Notes: generated by a model not told the origin, from the sequence alone. 47,315 nt of DNA from an uncultured Clostridia bacterium (GCA_947631325.1 CANRKX010000009.1:1-47315), one strand, 5' to 3'. Positions 25,705-33,911 are shown, numbered from the stretch's first letter. Numbers and translations are program-made.

Positions 25705-27759
25705 ATGATTTTAGACTCGCGGAACATAAGAAATATCGCCGTCATCGGGCACAGCGGCGAGGGGAAAACCACCCTTTGCGAAGCCATGCTGTTCAACGGC
25801 GGGGCCATAGACAGAATGGGCTCGGTTGCGGCGGGAACGACCGTCACGGACTTCGACGATATCGAAAAACAAAAGGGGCTGTCAATTTACACGGCGGCGG
25901 CGTATTTAATATGGAAAGAAGTGAAAATCAACCTTCTGGACTGCCCCGGGTTTTACGACTTCGAGGGCGAGAGATACGAGGCGTTGGCGGCTTGCGGCGG
26001 CGCGGTCGTCGTGGTGGGCGCCAACGGAGCGCTGCCCATAGGCTGCGAGAGCGTGATAGATTACTGTCTAAAACTCAAAAAGCCGCTCGTCATATTCATA
26101 AACGGCATGGACAAGCCCAACGCCGACTATGCGGGGACGGTGAAAGCCATTGCCGAGAAGTACGCGGGCAAGATTGCGCCCATACAGATACCCATAATGC
26201 AGGACGGCAAGATGACGGGATACGTCAACTCCATTCAGGAGAGGGCTTATAAATTTTCCTCGACGGGGCGGACGGAGACAGATATACCCGAAAACCTAAA
26301 AGAACAGATGGCGGAGATGCAGGCAAAGCTGATGGAGACAGCCGCGGAGAACGACGATAGACTCCTTGACATATACTTCGAAGAGGGGAAGCTATCCAAA
26401 GACGACACCGTGCACGGAATAAGGAAGGGCATTGCCACGGGAACGGTCATTCCCGTCATGGCGGGCAGCGCGCTGTGCAACAGGGGAGTTATCAATCTTT
26501 TGGACGAGATAGTTCGCTATATGCCCACCGCAAACGAGAGACAGAACGTATACGCGACGGACGAGAACGCCGACGAACTCATAAATATAATATGTGAAGA
26601 GGACGCACCGCTTGCGGCGCAGGTCTTCAAGACGGCTTCCGACCCCTACACGGGCAAACTCAACTATATAAAGATATTCAGGGGGAGCATTAAGTCGGGC
26701 ATGACCGTCTACAACTCCTCGAAGGGACGCGAGGAGAGAATCGGGCAGATCTTCGTCATGCGCGGCAAGAAAGCCGAGCTTGTGAACGAGCTGACGGCGG
26801 GCGACATAGGCGCAGTAAACAAGCTTGCCGCAACCGACACGAACGACACGCTGTGCGCCGTGGGGACAAAGATTGTATTCGACCCCATACGCTTCCCCCG
26901 CCCCTCCCTTTCGCTTGCCGTCAACGCGGTGACAAAGGGCGACGAGGAGAAGATATTTGCGGGGCTTTCGAAGATGTGCGAGGAGGACTACACCTTCTCC
27001 GTCGAAAAGCGCGCCGAGACGGGCGAGATGATAATGAGCGGGCAGGGCGAGACCCATCTTGAAATACTCGCGAAAAAATTAAAGGCGAGATACGGAGTGG
27101 AAGTTTGCCTTTCAGAACCCGCCATACCCTACCGCGAGACGATACGCGCCGTGGCGAACGCCGAGGGCAAGCACAAGAAGCAGACGGGCGGACACGGGCA
27201 ATACGGACATTGCAAGGTGCGCTTCGAGCCGACGGAGCAGGAGTTTGAGTTCGTGGACGAAGTCGTCGGCGGCGCGGTGCCCAAACAGTATATACCCGCC
27301 GTCGAAAAGGGACTTAAAGAGTGCATGGTGCGGGGAGTTTTGGCGGGATATCCCGTGACGGGAGTCAAAGCCGTGCTGTACGACGGGAGCTATCATGACG
27401 TGGATTCGTCGGAGATGGCGTTCAAGGCGGCGGCGGCGCTCGCCTTCCGCGAGGGCATGAAGAACGCAAAACCCGTGCTTTTGGAGCCCGTTTTAAAGCT
27501 TAAAGCGGCGGTGCCCAACGAGTACCTCGGCGCGGTTATGGGAGATATTTCGAAGAGGCGCGGAAGAATTTCGGAGAGCCAGACAGAGGGCGAGACGACG
27601 ACGGTGATTGCCGAAGTGCCCCTTGCGGAGACGGCTAAATACGCCACCGATCTGCGCGCGATGACCCGCGGACAGGGCAAGTTCTCGACTGAGTTTTTAA
27701 GATACGAGGAAGTGCCGCCCCAGCTCGCGGAGAAGATAATAGCAAGCGCGAACCAATAA
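25705..27759 (+). CDS. EF-G-like translational GTPase (EF-G paralogue)
   Basis: 684-aa protein with the five-domain EF-G layout. The P-loop reads GHSGEGKTT (15-23) instead of the AHIDAGKTT of canonical EF-G, G3 is DCPG (79-82), and G4 reads NGMD (133-136) instead of NKMD, a substitution at the Lys that stacks on guanine. Later regions are conserved: KQTGGHGQYGHCKVRFEPTE and GGAVPKQYIPAVEKGLKE, and the domain IV-V end. It belongs to the EF-G-like group next to FusA rather than canonical FusA, and its function there is unsettled (some relatives act in recycling, in ribosome protection, or remain uncharacterised). The start at 25705 is chosen for its SD site; the frame is open from 25654. Terminator at 27851. 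Confidence 0.88.
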   Translation: MILDSRNIRNIAVIGHSGEGKTTLCEAMLFNGGAIDRMGSVAAGTTVTDFDDIEKQKGLSIYTAAAYLIWKEVKINLLDCPGFYDFEGERYEALAACGGAVVVVGANGALPIGCESVIDYCLKLKKPLVIFINGMDKPNADYAGTVKAIAEKYAGKIAPIQIPIMQDGKMTGYVNSIQERAYKFSSTGRTETDIPENLKEQMAEMQAKLMETAAENDDRLLDIYFEEGKLSKDDTVHGIRKGIATGTVIPVMAGSALCNRGVINLLDEIVRYMPTANERQNVYATDENADELINIICEEDAPLAAQVFKTASDPYTGKLNYIKIFRGSIKSGMTVYNSSKGREERIGQIFVMRGKKAELVNELTAGDIGAVNKLAATDTNDTLCAVGTKIVFDPIRFPRPSLSLAVNAVTKGDEEKIFAGLSKMCEEDYTFSVEKRAETGEMIMSGQGETHLEILAKKLKARYGVEVCLSEPAIPYRETIRAVANAEGKHKKQTGGHGQYGHCKVRFEPTEQEFEFVDEVVGGAVPKQYIPAVEKGLKECMVRGVLAGYPVTGVKAVLYDGSYHDVDSSEMAFKAAAALAFREGMKNAKPVLLEPVLKLKAAVPNEYLGAVMGDISKRRGRISESQTEGETTTVIAEVPLAETAKYATDLRAMTRGQGKFSTEFLRYEEVPPQLAEKIIASANQ

Positions 27760-27850
27760 CATAAAATAAAAAAATACCCGATAGTATTGCGGGCAAAGAA
27801 CTTAAAACCCGCAAAAAAATAAAGACGTTGCGGGTGACAAGATAATTTTA

Positions 27851-27888
27851 AAACCCGCAGGGCGGAAACTTACGCCCTGCGGGTTTTT
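27851..27888. terminator. Bidirectional terminator between the EF-G-like gene and the lipoprotein gene
   Basis: AAACCCGCAGGGCG / CGCCCTGCGGGTTTTT, 14-bp stem with an 8-base loop and T runs on both sides. Two weaker CCCG...GCGGG repeats (27777-27793 and 27808-27834) precede it, as if the stem had been partly copied. Confidence 0.9.
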
Positions 27889-27909
27889 CATTAAAAATTT
27901 AAATATATA

Positions 27910-28848
27910 TTAATATTTTGTAATCTTAACCGACCTTATCACTATCGCCGCCTTGGGCATGTGGAAGGTGGTCTCTATATCCTTATCCGCAGTCTCGGAA
28001 GAGAAGCTCTCGCGGCTGTCGACCGTGGCGGAGACGGAATAGGTCTGATCGGTGGTCGAGGTGCCGAAGTTTGTGGTCAGATAATCGCTGACGTCCTCAA
28101 CAAGTCTGTCGAGTTCGGAGACGTCGGACATCTTGCCGAATGTGCTGTACTTTTCGGAGCCTATACCCGAGGACTGGGAAATCTGAAGGGCGAGCACCGA
28201 GGTCGCGCAGTTGTACTTATAGTCGGCGTTAATTATCTGGTCGGAAGTCGGGGTGACATAGACCTTGTTCTTGCCGCTCTTGGCATAATAATAATATTTC
28301 AAAGTGCCATAGTCGGCGGAGAGCGCGCCGCTCGTTATTTCCTGCGAGATGTTGCTGTAAAATTCGCCCATCAAGGTTGGAAGAGCGTACTCCGAAGAGG
28401 TGACTTCCTCGTCCTTCTTCTCGTCGTAACCCAAGCGGCTGTACACCGACGGGGTGAGCTTGCCTGCGCTGAATAAATCGTAATATGCCGATTCCTTGGA
28501 AGTATCTTCGAGATACTGCGAGAAACTCTCGGTATTGGAGGATGAGCCGTATGCTTCGCCGTTGTAGGCGTACGCGCCCGAATACCAATCTGTGGTCGTG
28601 TAGTCGTGGACGATCATGTCGTCATAGAAGCCGCCGTCGGCAAGTTCGATGAAGTGGCGCACGGAATTGGGATACATATTCCTGTACAGGGTGTAGTCGA
28701 GCTCGTAAGTTTGGGAGTTGAACTCAACCGTTATCCTCGCCGAGGGGTGCGCCGTCTCTATCGTGCAGGCGGCGGAAAATGCCGTTGCCGCGACGACGCC
28801 CGCGAGAGCCGCGCCGAATATTAATTTTTTAAAGACGTTTTTTATCAT
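27910..28848 (-). CDS. Lipoprotein with divergent cyclophilin-like domain
   Basis: 312-aa exported lipoprotein. Signal peptide residues 1-28 end in a lipobox, AFSAAC, with Cys28 as lipidation site. Residues about 37-90 resemble the start of a cyclophilin-type peptidyl-prolyl isomerase: ITVEFNSQTYELDYTLYRN, then PNSVRHFIELADGGFYDDMI. The catalytic HRV of cyclophilins is replaced by HDY, and the later FxMQGGD-type stretch is not visible, so isomerase activity is doubtful. The remainder is Ser/Thr/Tyr-rich. Possible roles are extracytoplasmic folding or binding; not determined. Single-gene unit with own promoter and terminator. Confidence 0.75.
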   Translation of the reverse strand: MIKNVFKKLIFGAALAGVVAATAFSAACTIETAHPSARITVEFNSQTYELDYTLYRNMYPNSVRHFIELADGGFYDDMIVHDYTTTDWYSGAYAYNGEAYGSSSNTESFSQYLEDTSKESAYYDLFSAGKLTPSVYSRLGYDEKKDEEVTSSEYALPTLMGEFYSNISQEITSGALSADYGTLKYYYYAKSGKNKVYVTPTSDQIINADYKYNCATSVLALQISQSSGIGSEKYSTFGKMSDVSELDRLVEDVSDYLTTNFGTSTTDQTYSVSATVDSRESFSSETADKDIETTFHMPKAAIVIRSVKITKY

Positions 28849-28880
28849 TTTTATACTTTCCGTGATAATTATACCACCTT

Positions 28881-28909
28881 ATTTTACTTTTAATTGTGCC
28901 CGCCGTCAA
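28881..28909 (-). promoter_or_regulatory. Promoter of the cyclophilin-like lipoprotein gene
   Basis: Minus strand TTGACG, 17 bases, TAAAAT, about 33 bases upstream of the ATG. A TATAAT further downstream lacks a -35 box at proper distance. Confidence 0.6.
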
Positions 28910-28969
28910 GCGATTTAAAAGCAATTTCACGAAAATTTAGAGGGGCTATCCCTCATCGGGCATATACGA

Positions 28970-29494
28970 TCATAAGAGGGTGAGGGCGAGGGTGGCGGAG
29001 AGGGCGGCGAGAAGAACCAGCCAAAAGACCACTGTCAGGGCTATATATGCCCTTCTTCTCGACTTCGCCTTGGGCTCTTTAACCCAGCCGCAGCCGCTCT
29101 CCTCGACGGGAACGTTGCAATACATCGTGACGCCGCGGGCGGCGCTCTTGGGGTTTGAGGGGGACAGTACTTCGAGGACGAAGGTCTCGTCCTTTTCTAT
29201 TTTTGCCCTTGCCGTGTAGTTGAGGGAATAATACACCTTGGAATATCCCGGTGAGAACAGCCCGAAAAAGCCCGCTAACCAAAACGCCAAAGCGTACAAA
29301 AAGGCGTGCTTGAATATAAGGGGCGGGATATAGCAGGCGGAAATTTCCACCTCTCCCTCCGTCTCTATGCGGGCGACTTTGTTTGAAGGCTCGCCGAGTT
29401 GCGGGCGGGAACGCCTTTCAAACAGCGTCCTTTTGCCGTTGACATATACGTACATATCCTTAATATTTCCGCGAAGATAGAGCGTCAAAGTCAT
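28970..29494 (-). CDS. Membrane protein of unknown function
   Basis: 174 aa, start ATG at 29494 overlapping the previous gene's stop by four bases (ATGA). The first third is soluble and basic (LRGNIKDMYVYVNGKRTLF), then a hydrophobic segment at about 64-85, a polar stretch with several Ser/Pro and one TMYCNVPVEESGCGWV, a basic cluster (KEPKAKSRRR) and a C-terminal helix. The larger open frame reaching 29977 is rejected because it runs out of phase through the upstream gene. I do not recognise the family. Probably translated with the upstream gene. Confidence 0.75.
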   Translation of the reverse strand: MTLTLYLRGNIKDMYVYVNGKRTLFERRSRPQLGEPSNKVARIETEGEVEISACYIPPLIFKHAFLYALAFWLAGFFGLFSPGYSKVYYSLNYTARAKIEKDETFVLEVLSPSNPKSAARGVTMYCNVPVEESGCGWVKEPKAKSRRRAYIALTVVFWLVLLAALSATLALTLL

Positions 29495-29970
29495 GCCGCA
29501 CCCCCCGTTGCCATAACTATATATGCAATCAGCCCCGCCAACGATATGGCGAGAATTACGGAGCCCTTGACTATCGACGCCGTGCCGCCGTCGCGCTTGC
29601 CCGCGCGGATGCCCATAAAGAGGGTGAGGGCGCCGAAAACAAACGCCAGAGTCGCCGCGAAGGGCATGATGTAGACATATATCTTGACTATGCTGTCGGC
29701 GACGCCCGTCATGGTCTCGCCGAAGCCCGCCGCGGAGCCGAAGAAGTTGCGGACGCCCGGCGACAGCAATAAGAGTCCCAAGCTTGCGAGGACGAGGGCG
29801 CCCATAATGATGATGGCGAGCACCGAGCCGAGGGCTGAAGCCACCGCGATAACCGAGGCAAACGCGGGCACGAGGACGACCACCGTGAAGAGCACCGCCA
29901 GCTTGAAGTAGAGACGGGCTCTGCGCGACCTCAACAAATCTTTTTGATATATACTCGTTATATCCGACAT
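29491..29970 (-). CDS. Multi-helix membrane protein of unknown function
   Basis: 159 aa with a 20-residue polar N-terminus (MSDITSIYQKDLLRSRRARL) and about four hydrophobic helices: roughly 22-45, 48-68, 98-118 and 135-153. SD site GGGAGGTG precedes the ATG. It forms a two-gene unit with the 174-aa gene by ATGA overlap. A G/C-rich inverted repeat (CGGGCG / CGCCCG) lies just upstream at about 30005-30025. No known family was recognised. Confidence 0.78.
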   Translation of the reverse strand: MSDITSIYQKDLLRSRRARLYFKLAVLFTVVVLVPAFASVIAVASALGSVLAIIIMGALVLASLGLLLLSPGVRNFFGSAAGFGETMTGVADSIVKIYVYIMPFAATLAFVFGALTLFMGIRAGKRDGGTASIVKGSVILAISLAGLIAYIVMATGGAA

Positions 29971-30129
29971 GGCGCACCTCCCACTATTATTTTTATCGTT
30001 CGGCGGGCGGGTTATTCCGCCCGTGTAATATTATATATATCGCGATATATTTCGCAAAAACGCGCCCCGTATTTTTCGCGCGGCGGGGTTGACCGCAAAG
30101 GCTATACACCCCAAAAATATCAATATATA

Positions 30130-30639
30130 TTAAATTTCTATCAAAAAGCCGCGTTCCCTAAGCTTATTTTCTATCTCGTCGAGGGCGGCTTCGCTCTCTG
30201 CGGAGACGGTGTGATAGTGATAGCCGTCGGTGACGCTCATCAAGGGTTTGGACGCGCCCGACACGAGCGAGCGATATAATTCCTCGACGTGGGTCATGGT
30301 GATGAGGTCGAGCCGCGCCGAAATTCTGCCGTACACGCGGTGGTTGACGAAGATATCCTCCACCTTTCCGCCCGATTGGATTATTATTGCGCCCTCGTCG
30401 ACAATCTCCTCAAAGGAGTGGCGGCACTTGAACACGCGCTCGGCGCGCGTCTTTGCGCTCAATACGTACCCGCGGTTGGTGGCGGTGACGGCATAGCCGC
30501 GCGCCCTTAAAATGGCTATATCCTGCACGATCACCTGACGGGAGACGCCGAATCTGTCGGCGAGGATATTTGCGGGAAGGGGTGTGCGGGTGTTGCCCAT
30601 GAGACTCAAGATCTCTTCGCGACGCTTTTCTGCCTTCAT
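30130..30639 (-). CDS. niaR: NiaR-type niacin-responsive transcriptional repressor
   Basis: 169-aa regulator with an N-terminal winged helix (about 5-60: EEILSLMGNTRTPLPANILA, GVSRQVIVQDIAILR) and a C-terminal 3H domain. Metal-binding histidines of 3H proteins are seen as H74 (CRHSFEE), H141 and H143 (GYHYH), with E82 eight residues after H74 as in the structurally known Thermotoga relative. Members of this family repress NAD biosynthesis and niacin uptake genes when nicotinic acid is present. It is the third gene of the nadB-nadC-niaR operon; start overlaps the nadC stop (ATGA), which favours the ATG at 30639 over the longer frame. It probably regulates its own operon. Confidence 0.92.
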   Translation of the reverse strand: MKAEKRREEILSLMGNTRTPLPANILADRFGVSRQVIVQDIAILRARGYAVTATNRGYVLSAKTRAERVFKCRHSFEEIVDEGAIIIQSGGKVEDIFVNHRVYGRISARLDLITMTHVEELYRSLVSGASKPLMSVTDGYHYHTVSAESEAALDEIENKLRERGFLIEI

Positions 30640-31502
30640 TCTTCCTCCGACAGGGGGCGGAGATTTTTCAAGGAGAGGTCGAGAATGGGCGCGGAATGGG
30701 TGAGCGCGCCGCTCGACACGAAGTCTACGCCCGTATCGATAATTTCGGATATATTGTCCTTGGTGACGTTGCCCGAGCACTCGGTCAAAGCCCTGCCGTC
30801 TATGATTTTCACGGCTTCGCGCATGTCCTCTTTGGACATGTTGTCGAGCATTATTATATCAGCCCCAGCCTCCACCGCTTCAACGACCTGGTCGAGGTTC
30901 TCCACCTCGATCTCTATCTTGCGGACGAAAGAGGCGTACTTTTTCGCCATTGCGACGGCGTTGCCCACCCCGCCCGCCGCGCCGATATGGTTATCCTTTA
31001 AGAGTATGCCGTCGGAGAGGTTATAGCGGTGGTTATCGCCCCCGCCGCACTTGACGGCGTATTTTTCGAAGATGCGCATGTTGGGCGTCGTCTTGCGGGT
31101 GTCGAGAAGGCGGGTTTTGGAGCCCTCGAGCAATTTTACCGTCTCGTGGGTGTAGGTGGCGATGCCGCTCATGCGCTGCAAATAGTTCAAGGCGACGCGC
31201 TCGCCCGAGAGGAGAACGCGGATATCGCCCACGACGTCGGCGAGCAATTCGCCCTTTTTTACCTCGTCGCCGTCCTTTACGTAGGCTTTGACCCACGTGC
31301 GGGCGTCGAGTATTTTGAAAGTCCTCTCGAACACTTCCAATCCGCAGATTATTCCGTCCTGTTTGCAGATGAGTTGGACGGTGCCCTTTCTGAAATCGGG
31401 CATGACGGCGTTGGTGCTGACGTCCTCGTTTGAGATATCTTCCTTCAAGGCGAGCTTTATGAGCTCGTCCGCGTTAAGTACTGCCGAAATGGGGTTTAAC
31501 AT
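30636..31502 (-). CDS. nadC: Nicotinate-nucleotide pyrophosphorylase (quinolinate phosphoribosyltransferase)
   Basis: Converts quinolinate and PRPP into nicotinate mononucleotide in NAD synthesis. 288 aa. Active-site stretches: LSGERVALNYLQRMSGIAT, DTRKTTPNMRIFEKYAVKCG, HRYNLSDGILLKDNHI and DIIMLDNM, with the conserved Arg/Lys/His phosphate binders. SD site AAAGGAGG. It overlaps the end of nadB by 29 bases. Confidence 0.97.
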   Translation of the reverse strand: MLNPISAVLNADELIKLALKEDISNEDVSTNAVMPDFRKGTVQLICKQDGIICGLEVFERTFKILDARTWVKAYVKDGDEVKKGELLADVVGDIRVLLSGERVALNYLQRMSGIATYTHETVKLLEGSKTRLLDTRKTTPNMRIFEKYAVKCGGGDNHRYNLSDGILLKDNHIGAAGGVGNAVAMAKKYASFVRKIEIEVENLDQVVEAVEAGADIIMLDNMSKEDMREAVKIIDGRALTECSGNVTKDNISEIIDTGVDFVSSGALTHSAPILDLSLKNLRPLSEEE

Positions 31503-32805
31503 TTTCCGCCTCCTTTATGGCTTTTTTCACAGTCTGTTTGTACTCTTCCAACAGCTGTTTGTAGTCTGAATATTTTGAAAAATCGAGCTTACTTGCGGCA
31601 TATTCCGCGTCCTTTTTATCAATTGGCGACCAAATCTTCGCCATGTCGAGGGCGGCGCGCTTGGAAAAGAGAAGGCTCTCTAAAAGCGAATTTGACGCAA
31701 GCCTGTTGGCGCCGTGAACGCCGTTACAGCACGTTTCGCCCACGGCGTACAGACGGCTCATCGTCGTTCTGCCGTCGAGGTCGCTCCTTATCCCGCCCAT
31801 GAAATAGTGCTGGGCGGGGACGACGGGGATGGGCTCTTTCAAGGGGTCGTACCCCTCCTCGCGGCACTTTTCGAGAATTGAGGGGAAGTGCTCCTCTATC
31901 TCCTCTTTGGGAATGGGGCGCATATCCAACCATACGAAATCGGTGCCGTCCTTCTGCATCTGCTTGTATATCGCCGCCGTCACGACGTCGCGGGGCTGCA
32001 ATTCGTCGGTGAAGCGGTGGAAATTCTTGTCGAGAAGGACCGCCCCCTCTCCCCTCACAGATTCCGAAATCAAAAAGCTTCTGCCCGCCTGATTCTTTGT
32101 GTACAGCGTGGTCGGGTGAATCTGGACGTAATTTATGTTGTCGACGGCGACGCCGTGGTTGAGACATATCGCTATACCGTCGCCCGTTAAAAGTCTGAAA
32201 TTGGTGGAATGGCTGAATATTCCGCCTATGCCGCCGCATGCCATGACGACGTAATTTGCGTAAATTGCCGCCGTCTCGCCCGAAAGGTTGTCGCGGGCGA
32301 TGATGCCATAGCAACAGTTGCCGCTCTCCACTATGTCGAGCATGGTGATTTGGGGGACGATGCGGACGTTTTCAAGTTCGGTGACCCTCTTTAAGAGGGT
32401 GGCGGTTATCTCCTTGCCCGTGCAGTCCTCGTGAAAGCAGATGCGGTTTTTAGAGTGACCGCCCTCGCGCGTGGTGGCAAGCGAGCCGTCGGGATTGCGC
32501 GCGAAGTCCACGCCGAGAGAGACGAGTTCGTCGACAATCTCTTCGGACGACTCTATCATGCAGCGAACGGCGGCGGGGTTGTTTTCGGAATGACCCGCGC
32601 GCATAGTGTCGGAAAAGTAGCTGTCGAAATCGTCTCTGCCCTGAAGCCTGCATATGCCGCCCTGTGCGAGATAGCTGTCGCTCTTGTCGGGCATGTCCTT
32701 GCAGATGATGAGGACGCGCCTATTTTTGGGGAGGTGCAGGGCGCAGTTGAGACCTGCCACGCCCGCGCCGACGATTAAGACGTCATAGTTGTTTTCAATT
32801 CGCAT
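31474..32805 (-). CDS. nadB: L-aspartate oxidase
   Basis: Flavoenzyme that oxidises L-aspartate to iminoaspartate, the substrate of quinolinate synthase. 443 aa. The N-terminal FAD motif is VLIVGAGVAGLNCALHL; active-site segments are YVQIHPTTLY and SVRGEGAVLLD, and GETCCNGVHGANRLASNSLL near the C-terminus. It is about 70-90 residues shorter than the E. coli enzyme, lacking much of the helical C-terminal domain, which is common in Firmicutes. A weak SD site (AGG at -12) precedes the ATG. The usual partner nadA is not in the window. Confidence 0.95.
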   Translation of the reverse strand: MRIENNYDVLIVGAGVAGLNCALHLPKNRRVLIICKDMPDKSDSYLAQGGICRLQGRDDFDSYFSDTMRAGHSENNPAAVRCMIESSEEIVDELVSLGVDFARNPDGSLATTREGGHSKNRICFHEDCTGKEITATLLKRVTELENVRIVPQITMLDIVESGNCCYGIIARDNLSGETAAIYANYVVMACGGIGGIFSHSTNFRLLTGDGIAICLNHGVAVDNINYVQIHPTTLYTKNQAGRSFLISESVRGEGAVLLDKNFHRFTDELQPRDVVTAAIYKQMQKDGTDFVWLDMRPIPKEEIEEHFPSILEKCREEGYDPLKEPIPVVPAQHYFMGGIRSDLDGRTTMSRLYAVGETCCNGVHGANRLASNSLLESLLFSKRAALDMAKIWSPIDKKDAEYAASKLDFSKYSDYKQLLEEYKQTVKKAIKEAENVKPHFGST

Positions 32806-32818
32806 ATATCTTTACCTA

Positions 32819-32835
32819 TCCGCGCTTTAAGCGCG
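32819..32835. promoter_or_regulatory. Palindrome next to the nadB start
   Basis: CCGCGCTT-T-AAGCGCGG, a near-perfect palindrome with one central base, 14 bases upstream of the nadB ATG. It is followed by seven T on the plus strand, so it resembles an intrinsic terminator for plus-strand (antisense) transcription; on the sense strand it is a stable hairpin in the 5' leader. Confidence 0.45.
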
Positions 32836-32848
32836 GGATTTTTTTGTT

Positions 32849-33137
32849 TGGGGGGGTATAATGTGGTGGGAATGTTAGAAGTGCAGACCGCATACCCTGT
32901 GGGATCCTTCGACTGCGCTCGACTTAAAAGTCTCGCTCCGCTCAGGATGACAGGTTGGGACGGGTGCGGTTTTTTGCTCATCACGTGCCGTTGCCCATCA
33001 TAAGCCGCGGCGCAGAGATGCGAGCAGAACAAGAAGCGCGAGGAAAACTTGAAGGAGTTTACAATGAAGTAAATGACTGAAAGTTGCCGCAGCGCGACAC
33101 AGTTATGCGACGCAGATATGCGGCGCGTTTGCGGTAG
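32849..33137 (+). repeat. Mosaic repeat block C upstream of nadB
   Basis: Begins with seven G, then TATAATGTGGTGGGAATG, CCGCATACCCTGTGGGATCC, CGACTTAAAAGTCTCGCTCC, GCTCAGGATGACAGGTTGGG, AAGCCGCGGCGCAGAGATGC, the stem-loop at 33058-33073 and the end palindrome CACAGTTATGCGACGCAGAT. On the minus strand the GGATGACA part encodes the spurious peptide CHPERSE known from interspersed repeats of many bacteria. The block lies inside the 5' leader of the nad operon if the promoter at 33142 is used. Confidence 0.78.
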
Positions 33138-33141
33138 CTTT

Positions 33142-33170
33142 ATTGTACACATTTCCTTTACACCTGTCAA
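33142..33170 (-). promoter_or_regulatory. Promoter of the nadB-nadC-niaR operon, with overlapping direct repeat
   Basis: Minus strand TTGACA, 17 bases, TACAAT. The -35 box is part of a direct repeat with 12-base period, TTGACAGATGAC then TTGACAGGTGTA (33182-33159). A repeated element over the -35 box next to an operon encoding NiaR is a candidate NiaR operator. The transcript would begin near 33135 and carry a leader of about 330 bases. Confidence 0.65.
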
Positions 33171-33401
33171 GTCATCTGTCAACTTTTTATAAGAAATAAG
33201 GCTATCCGCGAGAGAGAACGGCAAAAAAGACGGATGAAACGGGCAAAGTTTGGGAAGCGTGCGGGGTTGCGAAAGAAGGCGTAAAGGATGCGATCGACCG
33301 TTTTAAAAAAAATTGAAAGGGGTTTTCGACAAATTAACAGAAAAAGTATGCGAAATTCGGAAAGGGGTGCGCCATATCATAGAGCGTAAGGAGTTTTTTT
33401 T

Positions 33402-33911
33402 ATGAAAGTTTCCGAATTGTACGGCAAAAAGGCGGTAAGCACCGACGGAAAAAGGGGCTATGTGCTGTCACTGAACGCGGCGGGCGGCAAGATTGAGAGC
33501 ATTGTGTTAGCCGACGAGAACGAGAGGGAATTTACGGTGGACGTGCAGAATATTTTAAGCGTCGGCGAGGAGATTGTGTTCGAGGACAGGGAGAGCGCGC
33601 AGAGAGCCGCGAAGCCCATAAGATTGGGGCGGGCGGGCTTTGACGAGAGAGGGAAGTTTTTGGGGTTTTTGGAAGAGCTGACGTTGAAGGGGTTCAAGCT
33701 TTCGAAGGCGAAGATAGGCAAAAAAAATTACCCCGCGGACGGGGTTGTCTGGGGGGATGTGATAATCGTCGGGCGGACGAGGATGTTGAAGTGCGACGTT
33801 TTGAAGGACGGGAAGGTAATTTTGAAAAAGGGCACCGTGATAGACGAGGAGACGATGAGCGCCGCGCTTGAGGCGGGGGAATACGTGCAGACGACGTTGA
33901 AATCGCTGTGA
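33402..33911 (+). CDS. PRC-barrel domain protein
   Basis: 169 aa with two PRC-barrel-like units. The first (about 1-75) reads MKVSELYGKKAVSTDGKRGY and IVLADENEREFTVDVQNILS; the second (about 80-130) begins GRAGFDERGKFLGFLEELTL. PRC-barrel proteins bind RNA or other macromolecules in RimM and occur in photosynthetic reaction centres and in sporulation-related YlmC/YmxH proteins. The function of this one is not known. SD site AAGGAG precedes the ATG. Single gene, no confident promoter or terminator. Confidence 0.8.
   Translation: MKVSELYGKKAVSTDGKRGYVLSLNAAGGKIESIVLADENEREFTVDVQNILSVGEEIVFEDRESAQRAAKPIRLGRAGFDERGKFLGFLEELTLKGFKLSKAKIGKKNYPADGVVWGDVIIVGRTRMLKCDVLKDGKVILKKGTVIDEETMSAALEAGEYVQTTLKSL

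Noticed and set aside
29495-29977. N-terminal extension of the 174-aa membrane protein to 335 aa
   Set aside because: The extension is a shifted reading of the upstream 159-aa membrane protein gene; the ATGA overlap gives a natural start.
32775-33224. 149-codon open frame on the minus strand upstream of nadB
   Set aside because: It lies in repeat block C and reads repeat-derived peptides (VILSGARLLSRAQSKDPTGY), the known spurious product of such repeats. No SD site or independent similarity.
33317-33401. Promoter of the PRC-barrel gene
   Set aside because: Boxes such as TTCGAC and TATGCG can be found, but none with both good sequence and spacing.
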